DNA of 38,646 nt from NCBI GenBank assembly GCA_016282255.1, contig JAEEKE010000135.1, positions 1-38,646 on the forward strand. The letters run 5' to 3'. Of this stretch, positions 25,715 through 35,759 are shown one piece after another; positions within the stretch are counted from its first letter, which is position 1, and every line of letters starts with the position of its first letter. This DNA comes from Bacillota bacterium. Lineage in GTDB: Bacteria > Bacillota > Clostridia > Christensenellales > CAG-138. The notes under the pieces were generated by a model. That model searched no databases, was not told the origin of the DNA, and saw only the letters and a program-made list of their open reading frames with translations. Made by a program: the position numbers and the translations under genes.

Positions 25715-27325
25715 TCACCACTCCAGCGTGAAGCCGTCCAGCGGGTCGAGGTCGGGGAAACGGGCCTGCTTATAATCCAAAAGGGCTGCGGCGGCGCCGA
25801 CGGCGCGGGCCTCCTGCGCGGCGGCGATGAACTCCGAAAGCTGCGCGGCGGTAAAACCCTGTATCAGGTCGGCCACGGCCGGATCGTCGGCGCGGATGCG
25901 GCTGAGCAGCGTTATGCGGTCGAAATAGGCGGCGAGGTGGTTTACGCCGCGCGTGTATTCCCCGAAGGTGAAGCACCTCAGCTCATAGCAGCGCACGCCG
26001 TTCGGGTCCGCAGCCGCGTGGGGGACGAGCTCGGTATCCTCACCGCAGCCTGCGAGCTCCGGCACGGCGCGGTCCCCGAAGAGGATGCCGCGCTTCTCCT
26101 GATCCTTGAAGCGGTAGAACGGGATCGGCACGCCCGCGTAGCGGTCCGGGGCGAGGTCCTCCGGCCTGCGGACGGGCTCCCAGACCTGTTCAAAAGGCTG
26201 TTTGAGCCCGCGCACGGTCAAATAGCGCTGCCATTCGGCGAGGAGCTCCGGACTGAGCTCGATAGGATGCGCGAGGCGGATCGGCGCTTCGCCGACGATA
26301 TAGGCTTCCCCCGAGGCCGTGACGGCCCCGGCGTCGGTCAGGGCAAAGGTCGTCCCGCCCTGCTCCCAGACCAGGCCCTTCGCGGCGGAAAGGAGCAGGG
26401 GGTTTTCAGGATAGGCCGCCTTCCACGCCTCCGCCGGCCGCTCCCTGCCCGAGAGGAAATCCGAGAAGAGCACGGCGATGCGGTTCCTTATCACGGGCCT
26501 CGCATAGCGCCTGACGCATTCCGAATCCGCCTTCGCGCGGGCGTAGAGCACGGGGTCGGCGCCCCGCTTCGGCAGTGTTTTGGCCGGGCGGCCGCGATCG
26601 GGCTCGAACGAGAGGGAAAAGTCCTCCCCGAGCCGCAGCGTCACGAAGAAACCGCCCAGATCATAGCGCTTGGTGCGGTCCGGGGCGAGGCCGAGGTCCG
26701 AGAGCGGGCCGTCGCGCAGGGCGTCCTCGTCGGTCCCGCGCAGGGCGGCGTAGCGCGAAAGCATATGCACGCGGTCGGCGTAGAGCATGGCGGCGCGGGT
26801 GGAGCTGTAGAGCACGGCCGTGTCGAAGATTTCGTGCGCCTCCCATTTGAGCGCGCGGCGGGTCAGCTCCGCCATCGTGCCCTCGTCCGCATAGCGGCAG
26901 AGCGGGAAGGCGAGGCTGCGCTTCTTGCTGATGAACTCCGAATGCAGGCAGGCGTCGGCGACCCGGATAAGCGCCTTCTGCAGGCTTTCGGGGTCGATCG
27001 AGGCGACGAGCTCCGCGGCCCTCGGGCAGAGGCCGGGCTGCTCCCAGACCGGCATAGCGAGCCGCCCGTGCCAGCCGTTCGGAACGTAGGCAAGCGCCTC
27101 GTGCACGGTGAACAGCAGCGCCGCGTCCTCTCTTTCGAGCGCCGTGCCGATAACGGTGGTCAGCTCGGGGATATTATGGGGCTCAAGGCCGTAATAGAGG
27201 CAGAACAGGTGCACCGGGTCGTCGAAGAGCTCGTCGTCGGCGAAGGCGAAGGCGTTCTCGTGCTCGTCCCGGAGGGGAAGATCGGGCGTGAACCCGTTGA
27301 AGATAAGGTGTTCGGTCTCATTCAT
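25715..27325 (-). CDS. DUF4132-like domain protein
   Basis: C-terminal half: GEAPIRLAHPIELSPELLAEWQRYLTVRGLKQPFEQVWEPVRRPEDLAPDRYAGVPIPFYRFKDQEKRGI resembles the DUF4132 core. Confidence 0.65.
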   Translation of the reverse strand: MNETEHLIFNGFTPDLPLRDEHENAFAFADDELFDDPVHLFCLYYGLEPHNIPELTTVIGTALEREDAALLFTVHEALAYVPNGWHGRLAMPVWEQPGLCPRAAELVASIDPESLQKALIRVADACLHSEFISKKRSLAFPLCRYADEGTMAELTRRALKWEAHEIFDTAVLYSSTRAAMLYADRVHMLSRYAALRGTDEDALRDGPLSDLGLAPDRTKRYDLGGFFVTLRLGEDFSLSFEPDRGRPAKTLPKRGADPVLYARAKADSECVRRYARPVIRNRIAVLFSDFLSGRERPAEAWKAAYPENPLLLSAAKGLVWEQGGTTFALTDAGAVTASGEAYIVGEAPIRLAHPIELSPELLAEWQRYLTVRGLKQPFEQVWEPVRRPEDLAPDRYAGVPIPFYRFKDQEKRGILFGDRAVPELAGCGEDTELVPHAAADPNGVRCYELRCFTFGEYTRGVNHLAAYFDRITLLSRIRADDPAVADLIQGFTAAQLSEFIAAAQEARAVGAAAALLDYKQARFPDLDPLDGFTLEW

Positions 27326-27568
27326 TGAAATACTCCTTTGGCGGCGATCGCGGCCGCGCCCTGCGGCACGCCTTTGTTTATTATGAAAGTTCGGTTCATG
27401 AAAAGCCCCATTTCCGGCAATGAAGGGACGGGAAATACAAAACCGGGGAACGGCAGGCGGTTATTTATAAAAAACAAATGTAAGGGAACAGCGCGGATCG
27501 CGCAAAAGACACGGAAAAAGAAAATAATAGAATAAAACGAAATGGAAGCGGACGGGAAGGAGTGGACG

Positions 27569-27591
27569 GGGGGAGGGGAAAACCCTCCCCC
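27569..27591 (-). terminator. Intrinsic terminator of the cytidylate kinase-like gene
   Basis: GGGGGAGGG-GAAAA-CCCTCCCCC, 9-bp stem just past the stop codon. Confidence 0.5.
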
Positions 27592-27599
27592 GGGGTCGT

Positions 27600-28241
27600 T
27601 TATTCGTTGGTCTCGCTGGCATCGGCCTCGACGGAGTTCTTATCGAACATCCTCTCGATGACGCTGACGATCAGGCGGATATCGGTGTTGGTGGTGTTGA
27701 TCAGCAGGTCGTAATTGAGCTTGTCGCCCCAGGTGCGGCCGGTGTAGAACTCATAATATTTGGCGCGGTTCTTCTCGACCTTGCGGATCATGGCGCGCAG
27801 CTGCTTGTCGGTCAGCTTCTCCTCCTCGGGCCCCTTGAGGCGGCAGCGCTCGATCTTGGACTGCATATCGGCATAGACGAACAGGCGCAGCAGCTTCTTC
27901 TGCCGCAGGATATAATCCGCGCAGCAGCCGACGATGACGCAGGGGGATTTTTCGCTCATCTCGTTGATGATCTCGGCCTGCTCCTTGAAGATCTTCTGGC
28001 TCTGCTCCATCAGCGGGTGCTGAACGGGATAGAAGCTGTGGCCGATAGTGATCGGCATCAAAGTAACGGGCCGATGCTCCACGATCTGCTGCACGTATTC
28101 CTCGGAGAGGGAGGTGCGCTTGGAGATCTCCTCGATGATCTCGTCGTCATAATAGGCGAAACCGAGCTTCTCGGCCAGCCTGCGCCCGAGCTCGCGGCCG
28201 CCGCTGCCGAACTGCCTTGCGATCGTAATCACTTTATACAT
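27600..28241 (-). CDS. Cytidylate kinase-like family protein
   Basis: MYKVITIARQFGSGGRELGRRLAEKLGFAYYDDEIIEEISKRTSLSEEYVQ...VIVGCCADYIL. Confidence 0.9.
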   Translation of the reverse strand: MYKVITIARQFGSGGRELGRRLAEKLGFAYYDDEIIEEISKRTSLSEEYVQQIVEHRPVTLMPITIGHSFYPVQHPLMEQSQKIFKEQAEIINEMSEKSPCVIVGCCADYILRQKKLLRLFVYADMQSKIERCRLKGPEEEKLTDKQLRAMIRKVEKNRAKYYEFYTGRTWGDKLNYDLLINTTNTDIRLIVSVIERMFDKNSVEADASETNE

Positions 28242-28368
28242 AGAATACCTCCGATCAATAGCGCCGCGAAGCGCATATTTTTCAGCAGATTATATTATAC
28301 CACGAACGCAAAAGCATGGCAATAGTTATTTCGATGCGCATGCTTGCTTGCAAATTGCAACTTTAAGT

Positions 28369-28790
28369 GTCCAGCCAATCAAAAGAACAGGATCAGGCTC
28401 CGATCGGTTCTTGCCCGAGGGCAAGAACCGCCATTTTTGCGGAGTGCCCGCCGAGGATCGCACGCGGATACTCGTTCACCCATCGCTCGATCCGTTTGAT
28501 CCCTCTGTGGATCAGTTGGCCAATGTCCGTCCCCTTTGGAACGAATCGGCGAATAAGTTTGTTTGCATTCTCATTGGAGCCGCTTTCCCAAGCGCTGTAT
28601 GGATGGGCGTAATAGACCTTTGTCCGCTTTCCTTTCGTTGTCGATTGCTCCATACCCATGTGGTCGAGGTTCTCACATCCGTTATCGCAAGCTATCGTCT
28701 TGAATACCATGCGGAATCGTTTCTTTCCAAGCTTCTGGGAGGGAGAAACGAGAGGACGATCAAGGGGAGATCAAGCGAGGGACTGTCAGG
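28369..28790 (-). pseudogene. Truncated IS30-family transposase remnant (C-terminal DDE part only)
   Basis: FKTIACDNGCENLDHMGMEQ...VYYAHPYSAWESGSNENANKLIRRFVPKGTDIGQL...IERWVNEYPRAILGGHSA; no N-terminal HTH half in the window. Confidence 0.8.
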
Positions 28791-29011
28791 CTATTGAACA
28801 ACGATCTGACAGAGCGATATGAATACAGTGCCGACGCCGCGCAGCGGAAATAGGATCTTAAAGCAGCAAACAAGGGAAGGAGCCTAAAGATAGGTATGCT
28901 TGCTTGCAGTACCATTTCCGTTCCTCTTTACGATTACTTCCAAAGATGATATAATTACAACAAGAATTCACTTATTCAATACTGTATGATCAAAGAAAGG
29001 AATCGGACGAA

Positions 29012-30139
29012 ATGTGTGCTGAAAGCAGACAGGAAGGCAGAGTTGTCGTGCGGCAATCCAATTTTGAATTGCTGCGGATCGTGGCGATGGTTCTCATCGT
29101 CGCTTTCCATCTTGCTGTGCACAGCGGGTTTGCTTTCCCAACCGATACGATAACCGTCAACCGGCTCTGGATCCAACTCATGCAGATCGGCGGAAAGGTC
29201 GGCGTCGATATATTCGTCCTTATCTCCGGCTATTTTCTTGTGTCGGCAAAAACGGTCAAAACGAACAGGGCTGTCAAACTTTGGACACAGCTTCTCTTTT
29301 ACTCTGTGCTGATCTTTGTCATTTTTACAGCAGCGGGAGTTGAGTCGTTCGGGTTCGTCAAAATGTTCAAGCAGTTTGCACCTGTGATCTATTCCCGCTG
29401 GTGGTTCGCAAGCACCTATTTTGTGCTGTATCTGCTATCGCCGTATCTCAATCTGCTCTTGAAGTCATTTGGCAGAAAACGGTATATCGGATTTCTCATC
29501 CTGTTGTTTGTTCTTTGGTGTTTCATCCCTTCTTTCACAGGATTAATCGTCCAAAGTAATGCTCTGCTTTGGTTCGTCTTTCTATATTCCCTCGCAGGAT
29601 ATTACAAGCTCTACGGAATCGGCCCCAAGCTTTCCGGGAATGCGCTAATTCTTCTATCCGTGCTCTGTATCTTTCTCACCTACGCGGTGACGGTACTGCT
29701 GGATGTATTAGGACTGAAGCACCCGGTCTTTGCGGCATACGCAACGTTTTTCTACGATATGCAGCGGATCCCTGTTCTCGTGATCTCCCTGCTGATGTTC
29801 ATGGGCTTTTCCAGGCTCCGCATCAAAAACAGCAAGCTAATCAACGTGATCTCGTCAGCGACCTTCGGCGTGTATTTGATCCATGACCATAATAATGTCT
29901 GCAATTTTCTATGGAAAACGTTATTCCAAAACGCATCCTATGCAAATAGCCGGCTGCTGATCCCGCACACCCTGGTAGCACTTGTTACTGTCTACGTCGC
30001 CTGTACAGTGATAGAGCTGCTGCGAATCTACCTGATTGAAAACAGGTGCCTTCCTTTGTATGACTTCGTTGCAAACTTTATTGATGCAAAAAAAGAAGCA
30101 CTGCTTTCAAGCCGGATATTCAGCAAGCATGACGATTGA
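29012..30139 (+). CDS. Acyltransferase family (acyltransferase_3) membrane protein
   Basis: RQSNFELLRIVAMVLIVAFHLAVHSGF...GGKVGVDIFVLISGYFLVSAK; about 10 TM helices. Confidence 0.88.
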   Translation: MCAESRQEGRVVVRQSNFELLRIVAMVLIVAFHLAVHSGFAFPTDTITVNRLWIQLMQIGGKVGVDIFVLISGYFLVSAKTVKTNRAVKLWTQLLFYSVLIFVIFTAAGVESFGFVKMFKQFAPVIYSRWWFASTYFVLYLLSPYLNLLLKSFGRKRYIGFLILLFVLWCFIPSFTGLIVQSNALLWFVFLYSLAGYYKLYGIGPKLSGNALILLSVLCIFLTYAVTVLLDVLGLKHPVFAAYATFFYDMQRIPVLVISLLMFMGFSRLRIKNSKLINVISSATFGVYLIHDHNNVCNFLWKTLFQNASYANSRLLIPHTLVALVTVYVACTVIELLRIYLIENRCLPLYDFVANFIDAKKEALLSSRIFSKHDD

Positions 30140-30383
30140 TGGTCAGGTGCACCTGTTTGAAGTCATAGATCCTTGTGCAATCCTTGAAGTTTTGCTTTTT
30201 TCAGTGGCATAGGTTCAACAACCCACTATAGGTATAGGAAGCCAGGAGCTCCTGCCACAGTTTTCATAATCTGGCGCTGACGGAAATGAAAATAGACGGG
30301 TTGCTGCAGTGTGACGACAGCTATATGACTGTGTTCTGCGCGAAGGGCATATACTTCGAGCTTAAGCTGCATATCCGACACCG

Positions 30384-31838
30384 CTAATCCTTTTTTAACT
30401 TGATCTCATCTACACGATAATACTCGGCAATTTGCTTGTTCATCCAAAATGAGGGATCCTCTTTTATGCTTAATGCGGAGAAAAAGCTCGGCACGGTTTT
30501 TACATCGTTAATTTCCGTTGCTCCGGCTTGTATCTCGCTGATTGCTTTCCTGTATTCAATGCTGTAAGCTTGAGGGGTTCCGTTCTTCAAAGCAAAAGCA
30601 GTTTCAAAAAAAGTCAGCTTTTTAAAACCGTAAACCAAACAACCCAGCGCAAAGACATAAACCAGAATCAAAGAAAACCATGCAAAGAAACTCTTTTTCG
30701 GAGCTCTAAAGGCCACTATCTCCTTATGACTTAACCAACCGCAGAAATATAGTATGTTCAGCGTTGCAAACAAATAATATGAATAGTAGTAAATGTTGAT
30801 CTGTCTTCCGGCACCTATGTTGCTCATTGCATAAAGCGGTGGAGTGAACTGTGTTGCAAATGTTAATGCGGAGATGAGCAATACTGCCATCGGATGCTTG
30901 AATTGGAACTCTGTATTTCGGGTTACCATAAGACTGACTATCGCAATAAGCACAAAGCCGGCGATCTGCGCCAAGCCCGTCCACTTTGCTATACAAGCAT
31001 TGGCGTAATATAAAGAATGAAGGATGGCTTTTACAGGCGATTCTCCGGTGACTGCTGCTGCGCGAATACCGTTTCCCGGCGCAACCATGCTTACTATGAA
31101 CCCAGCAAGCAAAACGCAGAACAGAATTAGATAATACGGCAGAAGGGACTTTTTGTTCTTGAGAACGATTGCAATGATTATCGTCATAATGACCGTTGTC
31201 AACAAAGCCGTGGAATAATTGCCTCCGCCGATAACAACAGCCAGGATCAAAGCAAAGATGAAACAAACGACCCGAGTTTTTCTTTTATCCGAAGAGTAAA
31301 GCTTGATGAGCAGAGACAGGAACAACAGAGAGAAAGCATAAAACAGAGTATAATAAGAGCAACCGTTCCACCAAAAGAAAGCCTCTCTTTTGTCGATAAC
31401 AAAATGGATCGAGAGGAATAGGATCACGCAGGATACTAAAAGTGCGTTTCTTTTACATAGCCCAAGAGCATCGAAAAAGGTCCTAAGCAGTATAACGGTT
31501 GAGGCGATCAACGAAGTCAGCATTATTATCGTTGTAAGGAAATAAAGGTTGTCTGAAAACACGGCAGGCTGTAAACTGAAAATGAAGACCGCCGAATAGG
31601 TCCCCTGCCACCGGAGGTAGGATTCTTTTACTTGTTGAAGACTGGCGGAAATAACACCGAACACTCCCTTGTTTTCTGAAACAGCTTGTTTGACCTTTTC
31701 TGAAAAGCCAAAATCGTCGGATACGGGATGGGCATAGAAGGAAGCAATGATAATCGGCGCTAAACTTAGCAGAAGGCCAACAACAACCAAAGCCGTAATA
31801 ATGCGGGATAAAGTTTTTTTGTTTTGCTTGTCTTTCAT
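30384..31838 (-). CDS. Polytopic membrane protein, DUF6056-like
   Basis: MKDKQNKKTLSRIITALVVVGLLLSLAPIIIASFYAHPVSDDFGFSEKV...LRWQGTYSAVFIFSLQPAVF...FFWWNGCSYYTLFYAFSLLFLSLL...GGGNYSTALL. Confidence 0.65.
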   Translation of the reverse strand: MKDKQNKKTLSRIITALVVVGLLLSLAPIIIASFYAHPVSDDFGFSEKVKQAVSENKGVFGVISASLQQVKESYLRWQGTYSAVFIFSLQPAVFSDNLYFLTTIIMLTSLIASTVILLRTFFDALGLCKRNALLVSCVILFLSIHFVIDKREAFFWWNGCSYYTLFYAFSLLFLSLLIKLYSSDKRKTRVVCFIFALILAVVIGGGNYSTALLTTVIMTIIIAIVLKNKKSLLPYYLILFCVLLAGFIVSMVAPGNGIRAAAVTGESPVKAILHSLYYANACIAKWTGLAQIAGFVLIAIVSLMVTRNTEFQFKHPMAVLLISALTFATQFTPPLYAMSNIGAGRQINIYYYSYYLFATLNILYFCGWLSHKEIVAFRAPKKSFFAWFSLILVYVFALGCLVYGFKKLTFFETAFALKNGTPQAYSIEYRKAISEIQAGATEINDVKTVPSFFSALSIKEDPSFWMNKQIAEYYRVDEIKLKKD

Positions 31839-32144
31839 GATGATCCCTCTTGTTTTCTCAGTTATCGCTACGCTCCAAACGATAGTTGCAATTATTGTAT
31901 GCTAAGGATGCTTATGCAGCGGCGCAACAGGCAAAGGTTTTTACAAATGGAGAGAAGAGCCCCATAGTTCTTGACATGCTTTATCGACAAATACGCAGAT
32001 CAAGGGCTGTGTGCCTCCATGTGTTTGCACAAATGCAAAACAACAGCTGCTTTAGGGCATTTACCAACTCTGCTTATACTGTAACATATTTCTGCTGACA
32101 AATCAACTCACGGCTTGTCTGATCTTCCTTCCTCCCGCCCCGTA

Positions 32145-32173
32145 TTGACAAAGCCCCGGAAATAATGTATAAA
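32145..32173 (+). promoter_or_regulatory. Extended -10 sigma-A-type promoter
   Basis: TTGACA(32145-32150)-N17-TATAAA(32168-32173), with TG shortly before. Confidence 0.7.
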
Positions 32174-32231
32174 TAAACCGTATTTCCGTCAGTATCCGGG
32201 AAACGCATTTTATTATAAAGGAGAAACACAG

Positions 32232-32921
32232 ATGAAGAAGACCAGCCTTATGAGATTCGCGGCCGTCGCGCTCGCGCTGCTGTTCGCAGCCGCCGCCTTC
32301 GCCGCCTGCGCCAAGGTGCCCGATTCCAAAAAGATCGTCGGCAAGTGGGAGACCACCGTCGATATCTCCAAGATGATCAACGACAGCCTGAAGGAGGGCG
32401 AGGCCGCCGAGGAGCTCGGCGATGTGGAGTTCAAGGACATCAGCATGAAGCTGTTCGTCGAGTTCAAGGAGGACGGCACCTATAAGTCCAGCGTCGACGA
32501 GGAGAGCGTCAACGCGGCGCTCGACAAGGTCGTCGAGCAGCTCGTGCCCATGCTCACCGATATCTTCAAGACCGCCGTAGCCGAGACCTTCGGCAAGGAC
32601 GCTTCCGAGGTCACCGATGAGGAGATCGGCTCCTTCCTTGCGCTGCTCGGCATGAGCTCCATGGAGGATATGGCCCGGATGATTCGCGAGGAGATGGATA
32701 TGGGGGACCTCGCAGGCGAAATGGAGTCCGAGGGCAAGTACATGCTCAAGGACGGCGTGCTCTACACCAGCGACTCCGTGAGCGAGGAGCCCACCGAAGC
32801 GAGCGACGGCGTCGCCTACGAGCTGGCGGACAAGACCCTCAAGCTCAGCGTCAAGGACGGCAAGGACGCCCCCGAGGGCCTCGAGGAGATCCTGCCCCTG
32901 ACCTTCACCAAGGCGGACTGA
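32232..32921 (+). CDS. Lipoprotein of unknown function
   Basis: Signal peptide and lipobox (LLFAAAAFAAC); KIVGKWETTVDISKMIND...FKEDGTYKSSVDEES. Confidence 0.75.
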   Translation: MKKTSLMRFAAVALALLFAAAAFAACAKVPDSKKIVGKWETTVDISKMINDSLKEGEAAEELGDVEFKDISMKLFVEFKEDGTYKSSVDEESVNAALDKVVEQLVPMLTDIFKTAVAETFGKDASEVTDEEIGSFLALLGMSSMEDMARMIREEMDMGDLAGEMESEGKYMLKDGVLYTSDSVSEEPTEASDGVAYELADKTLKLSVKDGKDAPEGLEEILPLTFTKAD

Positions 32922-33388
32922 TTCAGACCTTCATAATTATTAAAAGCGGCGTCCCGTTCCTGCCCGGAGCGGGGCGCTTTTCGCTCAAAAAGCTGCGCCG
33001 TTTCCCCTCGTTTTTCCGAAAAATATCAGCGGATAAAGCGTTTTTAGCGGCCGCCTCAGCAAAAAAACGGACTTCGGACGCTTTTTTTTCAAAGAATATT
33101 TGCATTTTTGACCTTTATGTGTTAAAATAATAAATTGAATGGGTATCTGCTTTCGCGGCAGGCGCGGTGAACCTGCCCCGGAAAGCGCCCTTTCACACCC
33201 GTACCCGCATTGACGCGCAGCGAAAACTCCTCTTCGGAGCCGCTGCGGCGCTGCGGAATGCCTGTATTGCCGCAGGCAGCGAAACGAGCGGGGCCCCGCC
33301 GCCGGATGAGGTAACGGCGCGGAGGAACGCGGCGAGAAAGTAAAAAGCGCCGCTTCCCGCGAAGAATCGAATAGGAGGCAGATCAATT

Positions 33389-35197
33389 ATGAAAGAAAAA
33401 CAGAAAACAGCCGCGAGCCGATTTAAAAAGCTTTTCGCTCCCATGGCGGACGAGCCCGCGAGGACTCGCCGGAGCGACGGCAGCGAGAAGCCGAGGACGG
33501 TCAAAGCCGGCGAAATGAAGCAGGCGGGAGCGAAGCAAAAGCGCTCCGTCGCCGATCTCTTCCGCGGCGTGCTCCGTTACAGGTTCGCGATATCCTGTGC
33601 GGCGGTCGTTATCCTGACGGCGATAGTCCTGGGCGTGCTGCTCGGCGGCGCGGGCCGCTCCGGAGCGGAGCCCGGGCGCGACAATATCATCGCCGCGAAC
33701 GAGACCCCCGTGCCGAAAGCAACGGACGATCCCGGCAGCGCGCGCAGGGAGGAGCCCACAAAGGTCCCGAGCGGCTACGCCGAGGAGACCTTCCCCCCGA
33801 TAGAGACCCCCGAGCCCTATGTTCCGAGCGAGACTCCGGTCCCGGCGACCACCGCGATCCCCATCGACCTCGGCGTGGTCGTCGACGCGAAGTTCGGCGA
33901 GCATAACGACCTGATCCCCTCCGTGCAGGAGAGGCTGATGGTCCTCTGGTACATGGATCAGGACGAGCCCACCGATTATTTCGGCAGGATCACCAAGGGC
34001 GCGCTCGAGGCGTTCCAGCGCAGGAGCGAGCTTCCCGTTACCGGCGAGCTCGACCTTGAGACCTACACCACCCTGTTCGACAACGGCGCCAAGGCCTATC
34101 TCTGCTCGGTCGGCGACACGGGCGGAGACGTTCAGAGCATCGAGGACCGCCTCTATGAGCTCGGCTACCTCGACAAGGCCGACGATACCTTCGACGAGGT
34201 CACCTTCGAGGCCGTCAAGGACTTCCAGCAGACCAATTCTCTCGACGTGGACGGCAAGGTCGGCCGCAACACCAAGGAAGCGCTCTACGATCCCGAAGCG
34301 GTGCCGAAGGCCTGGACCATCGGCGATTCGGGCGAACAGATCCTCAACTATCAGAACCGCCTCACCGAGCTCGGCTACCTTACCACCGAGCCCGACGGCA
34401 TCTACGGTACCGACACCCAGATGGCCGTGCGCCGCTTCCAGGCGCAGAACGAGCTGATCGTGGACGGCTATCTCGGCCCCACCACGCGCGAAAAGCTCAT
34501 GAGCGAAGACGCCGTCGGCAACGCGCTCTCGCTCTCGATGCAGGGTTCGGACGTGCTGCACGTTCAGCAGCGCCTGTACCATTATAATTACATGCGCGCG
34601 CAGGACGTCAACAGCTACTACACCACCCTGACCGAGCAGGCCGTGCGCCTCTTCCAGCAGAACAACCACCTGCAGGTGGACGGCAAGGTCGGCCGCAACA
34701 CGATGCGCGTGCTTATGAGCGACGACGCGGTGCGCGCCTCGTCCCCAGTGACCCCGCCCAGCAACAACAACGGCAATAACGGCAACGGGAACGACAACGG
34801 AAACGGCAGCGGCAACGGCGGCAGCGTAGAGCAGCGCATCAACCGCTTCATCTCGGTCGCGAGGAGCAAGCTCGGCTGCAGATACGTCCGCGGCGGCAAG
34901 GGCCCGAACGTGTTCGACTGCTCCGGCTTCGTGTACTGGGTGCTCAACCATTCCGGCGTTTCCCAGGGCTACATGACCAGCTATATGTGGCGCAGCTGCA
35001 CCAGGTACCAGCGCAACAACAACATCAACAGCGTCAGGCGCGGCGACGTCATCGTCTACTACGGCCACGTCGCGATATGCAGCGGCTCCTGGACCATGAT
35101 CGACGCCTCGTCCTCCAAGGGCAAGGTCGTCGAAAGAAGCTTCAACGGCAACTACTGGCACAGGAACTTCATCTGCTCGTTCAGGATATTCCGTTGA
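33389..35197 (+). CDS. Membrane-anchored peptidoglycan hydrolase: four PG-binding repeats plus C-terminal NlpC/P60
   Basis: TM FAISCAAVVILTAIVLGVLLGG; four PG_binding_1-like units (e.g. VQSIEDRLYELGYLDKADDTFDEVTFEAVKDFQQTNSLDVDGKVGRNTKEAL); NlpC/P60 KLGCRYVRGGKGPNVFDCSGFVYWVLN...RRGDVIVYYGHVAIC. Confidence 0.93.
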   Translation: MKEKQKTAASRFKKLFAPMADEPARTRRSDGSEKPRTVKAGEMKQAGAKQKRSVADLFRGVLRYRFAISCAAVVILTAIVLGVLLGGAGRSGAEPGRDNIIAANETPVPKATDDPGSARREEPTKVPSGYAEETFPPIETPEPYVPSETPVPATTAIPIDLGVVVDAKFGEHNDLIPSVQERLMVLWYMDQDEPTDYFGRITKGALEAFQRRSELPVTGELDLETYTTLFDNGAKAYLCSVGDTGGDVQSIEDRLYELGYLDKADDTFDEVTFEAVKDFQQTNSLDVDGKVGRNTKEALYDPEAVPKAWTIGDSGEQILNYQNRLTELGYLTTEPDGIYGTDTQMAVRRFQAQNELIVDGYLGPTTREKLMSEDAVGNALSLSMQGSDVLHVQQRLYHYNYMRAQDVNSYYTTLTEQAVRLFQQNNHLQVDGKVGRNTMRVLMSDDAVRASSPVTPPSNNNGNNGNGNDNGNGSGNGGSVEQRINRFISVARSKLGCRYVRGGKGPNVFDCSGFVYWVLNHSGVSQGYMTSYMWRSCTRYQRNNNINSVRRGDVIVYYGHVAICSGSWTMIDASSSKGKVVERSFNGNYWHRNFICSFRIFR

Positions 35198-35223
35198 TAT
35201 TGAGCTCAAAACAAACAGCAAAG

Positions 35224-35248
35224 AAAAGGGCATTCGTGCCCTTTTTCG
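35224..35248 (+). terminator. Intrinsic terminator
   Basis: AAAAGGGCA-TTCG-TGCCCTTTTT. Confidence 0.75.
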
Positions 35249-35371
35249 TTTTTGGGAAGCGGTCCGGCTCGAAAAAAGCTTGCAGGCGGTTGAACTGCGG
35301 GACTTAAAATGCTAAAATATAATCGGATCCCGATCGCGGGGAAGAGCATTATCAAGGAAGGAGGAAATGCA

Positions 35372-35560
35372 ATGGATTGGTGGGGAATCGCATTGATCGT
35401 TCTGATCGTCGTCGGACTGATCGTGTTTCAGGCCCTGTCGGGCGCAGGTTCAGCCTTCAACTGTACGACAGGGCGTATGGCGGTCAAAAAAATGCGCCTC
35501 AAGGACAAGCACGACGTCAGCGCAGAAACGGAAGGGACCTCGGAGCAGAATAAAGACTGA
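35372..35560 (+). CDS. Small single-pass membrane protein of unknown function
   Basis: MDWWGIALIVLIVVGLIVFQALSGAGSAFNCTTGRMAVKKMRLKDKHDVS...; GGAGG RBS (35360-35364). Confidence 0.55.
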   Translation: MDWWGIALIVLIVVGLIVFQALSGAGSAFNCTTGRMAVKKMRLKDKHDVSAETEGTSEQNKD

Positions 35561-35590
35561 CCGACGCTCCTCCCAAAAGCACAATAACCA

Positions 35591-35630
35591 AGAACCGGGA
35601 ATGGCTCAGCGCCATTCCCGGTTCTCCTTT
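35591..35630. terminator. Strong hairpin terminator
   Basis: AGAACCGGGAATGGC-TCAGC-GCCATTCCCGGTTCT, 15-bp perfect stem. Confidence 0.65.
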
Positions 35631-35759
35631 ACTGACGGCCGGCTTATCGCGCCTACTTCGGCCAAAAATGTATACCGATATAATATAAAATACTTGAAAA
35701 CAGCCCGATTACATGATATTATTATATCATCCCAATAAAATACAGGAGGGAATTGAAAT

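Noticed and set aside
25937-27328. 463-aa plus-strand ORF opposite the DUF4132-like gene
   Set aside because: Low-complexity Arg/Glu/Gly/Val translation; the minus-strand frame has family-like motifs and a normal composition.
28340-28908. 13-bp direct repeats as IS30 target-site duplications
   Set aside because: IS30-family duplications are normally only a few bp and the transposase is truncated; kept only as an unexplained repeat.
33383-35233. 616-aa minus-strand ORF opposite the NlpC/P60 gene
   Set aside because: Shadow ORF; the plus strand has PG-binding and NlpC/P60 motifs.
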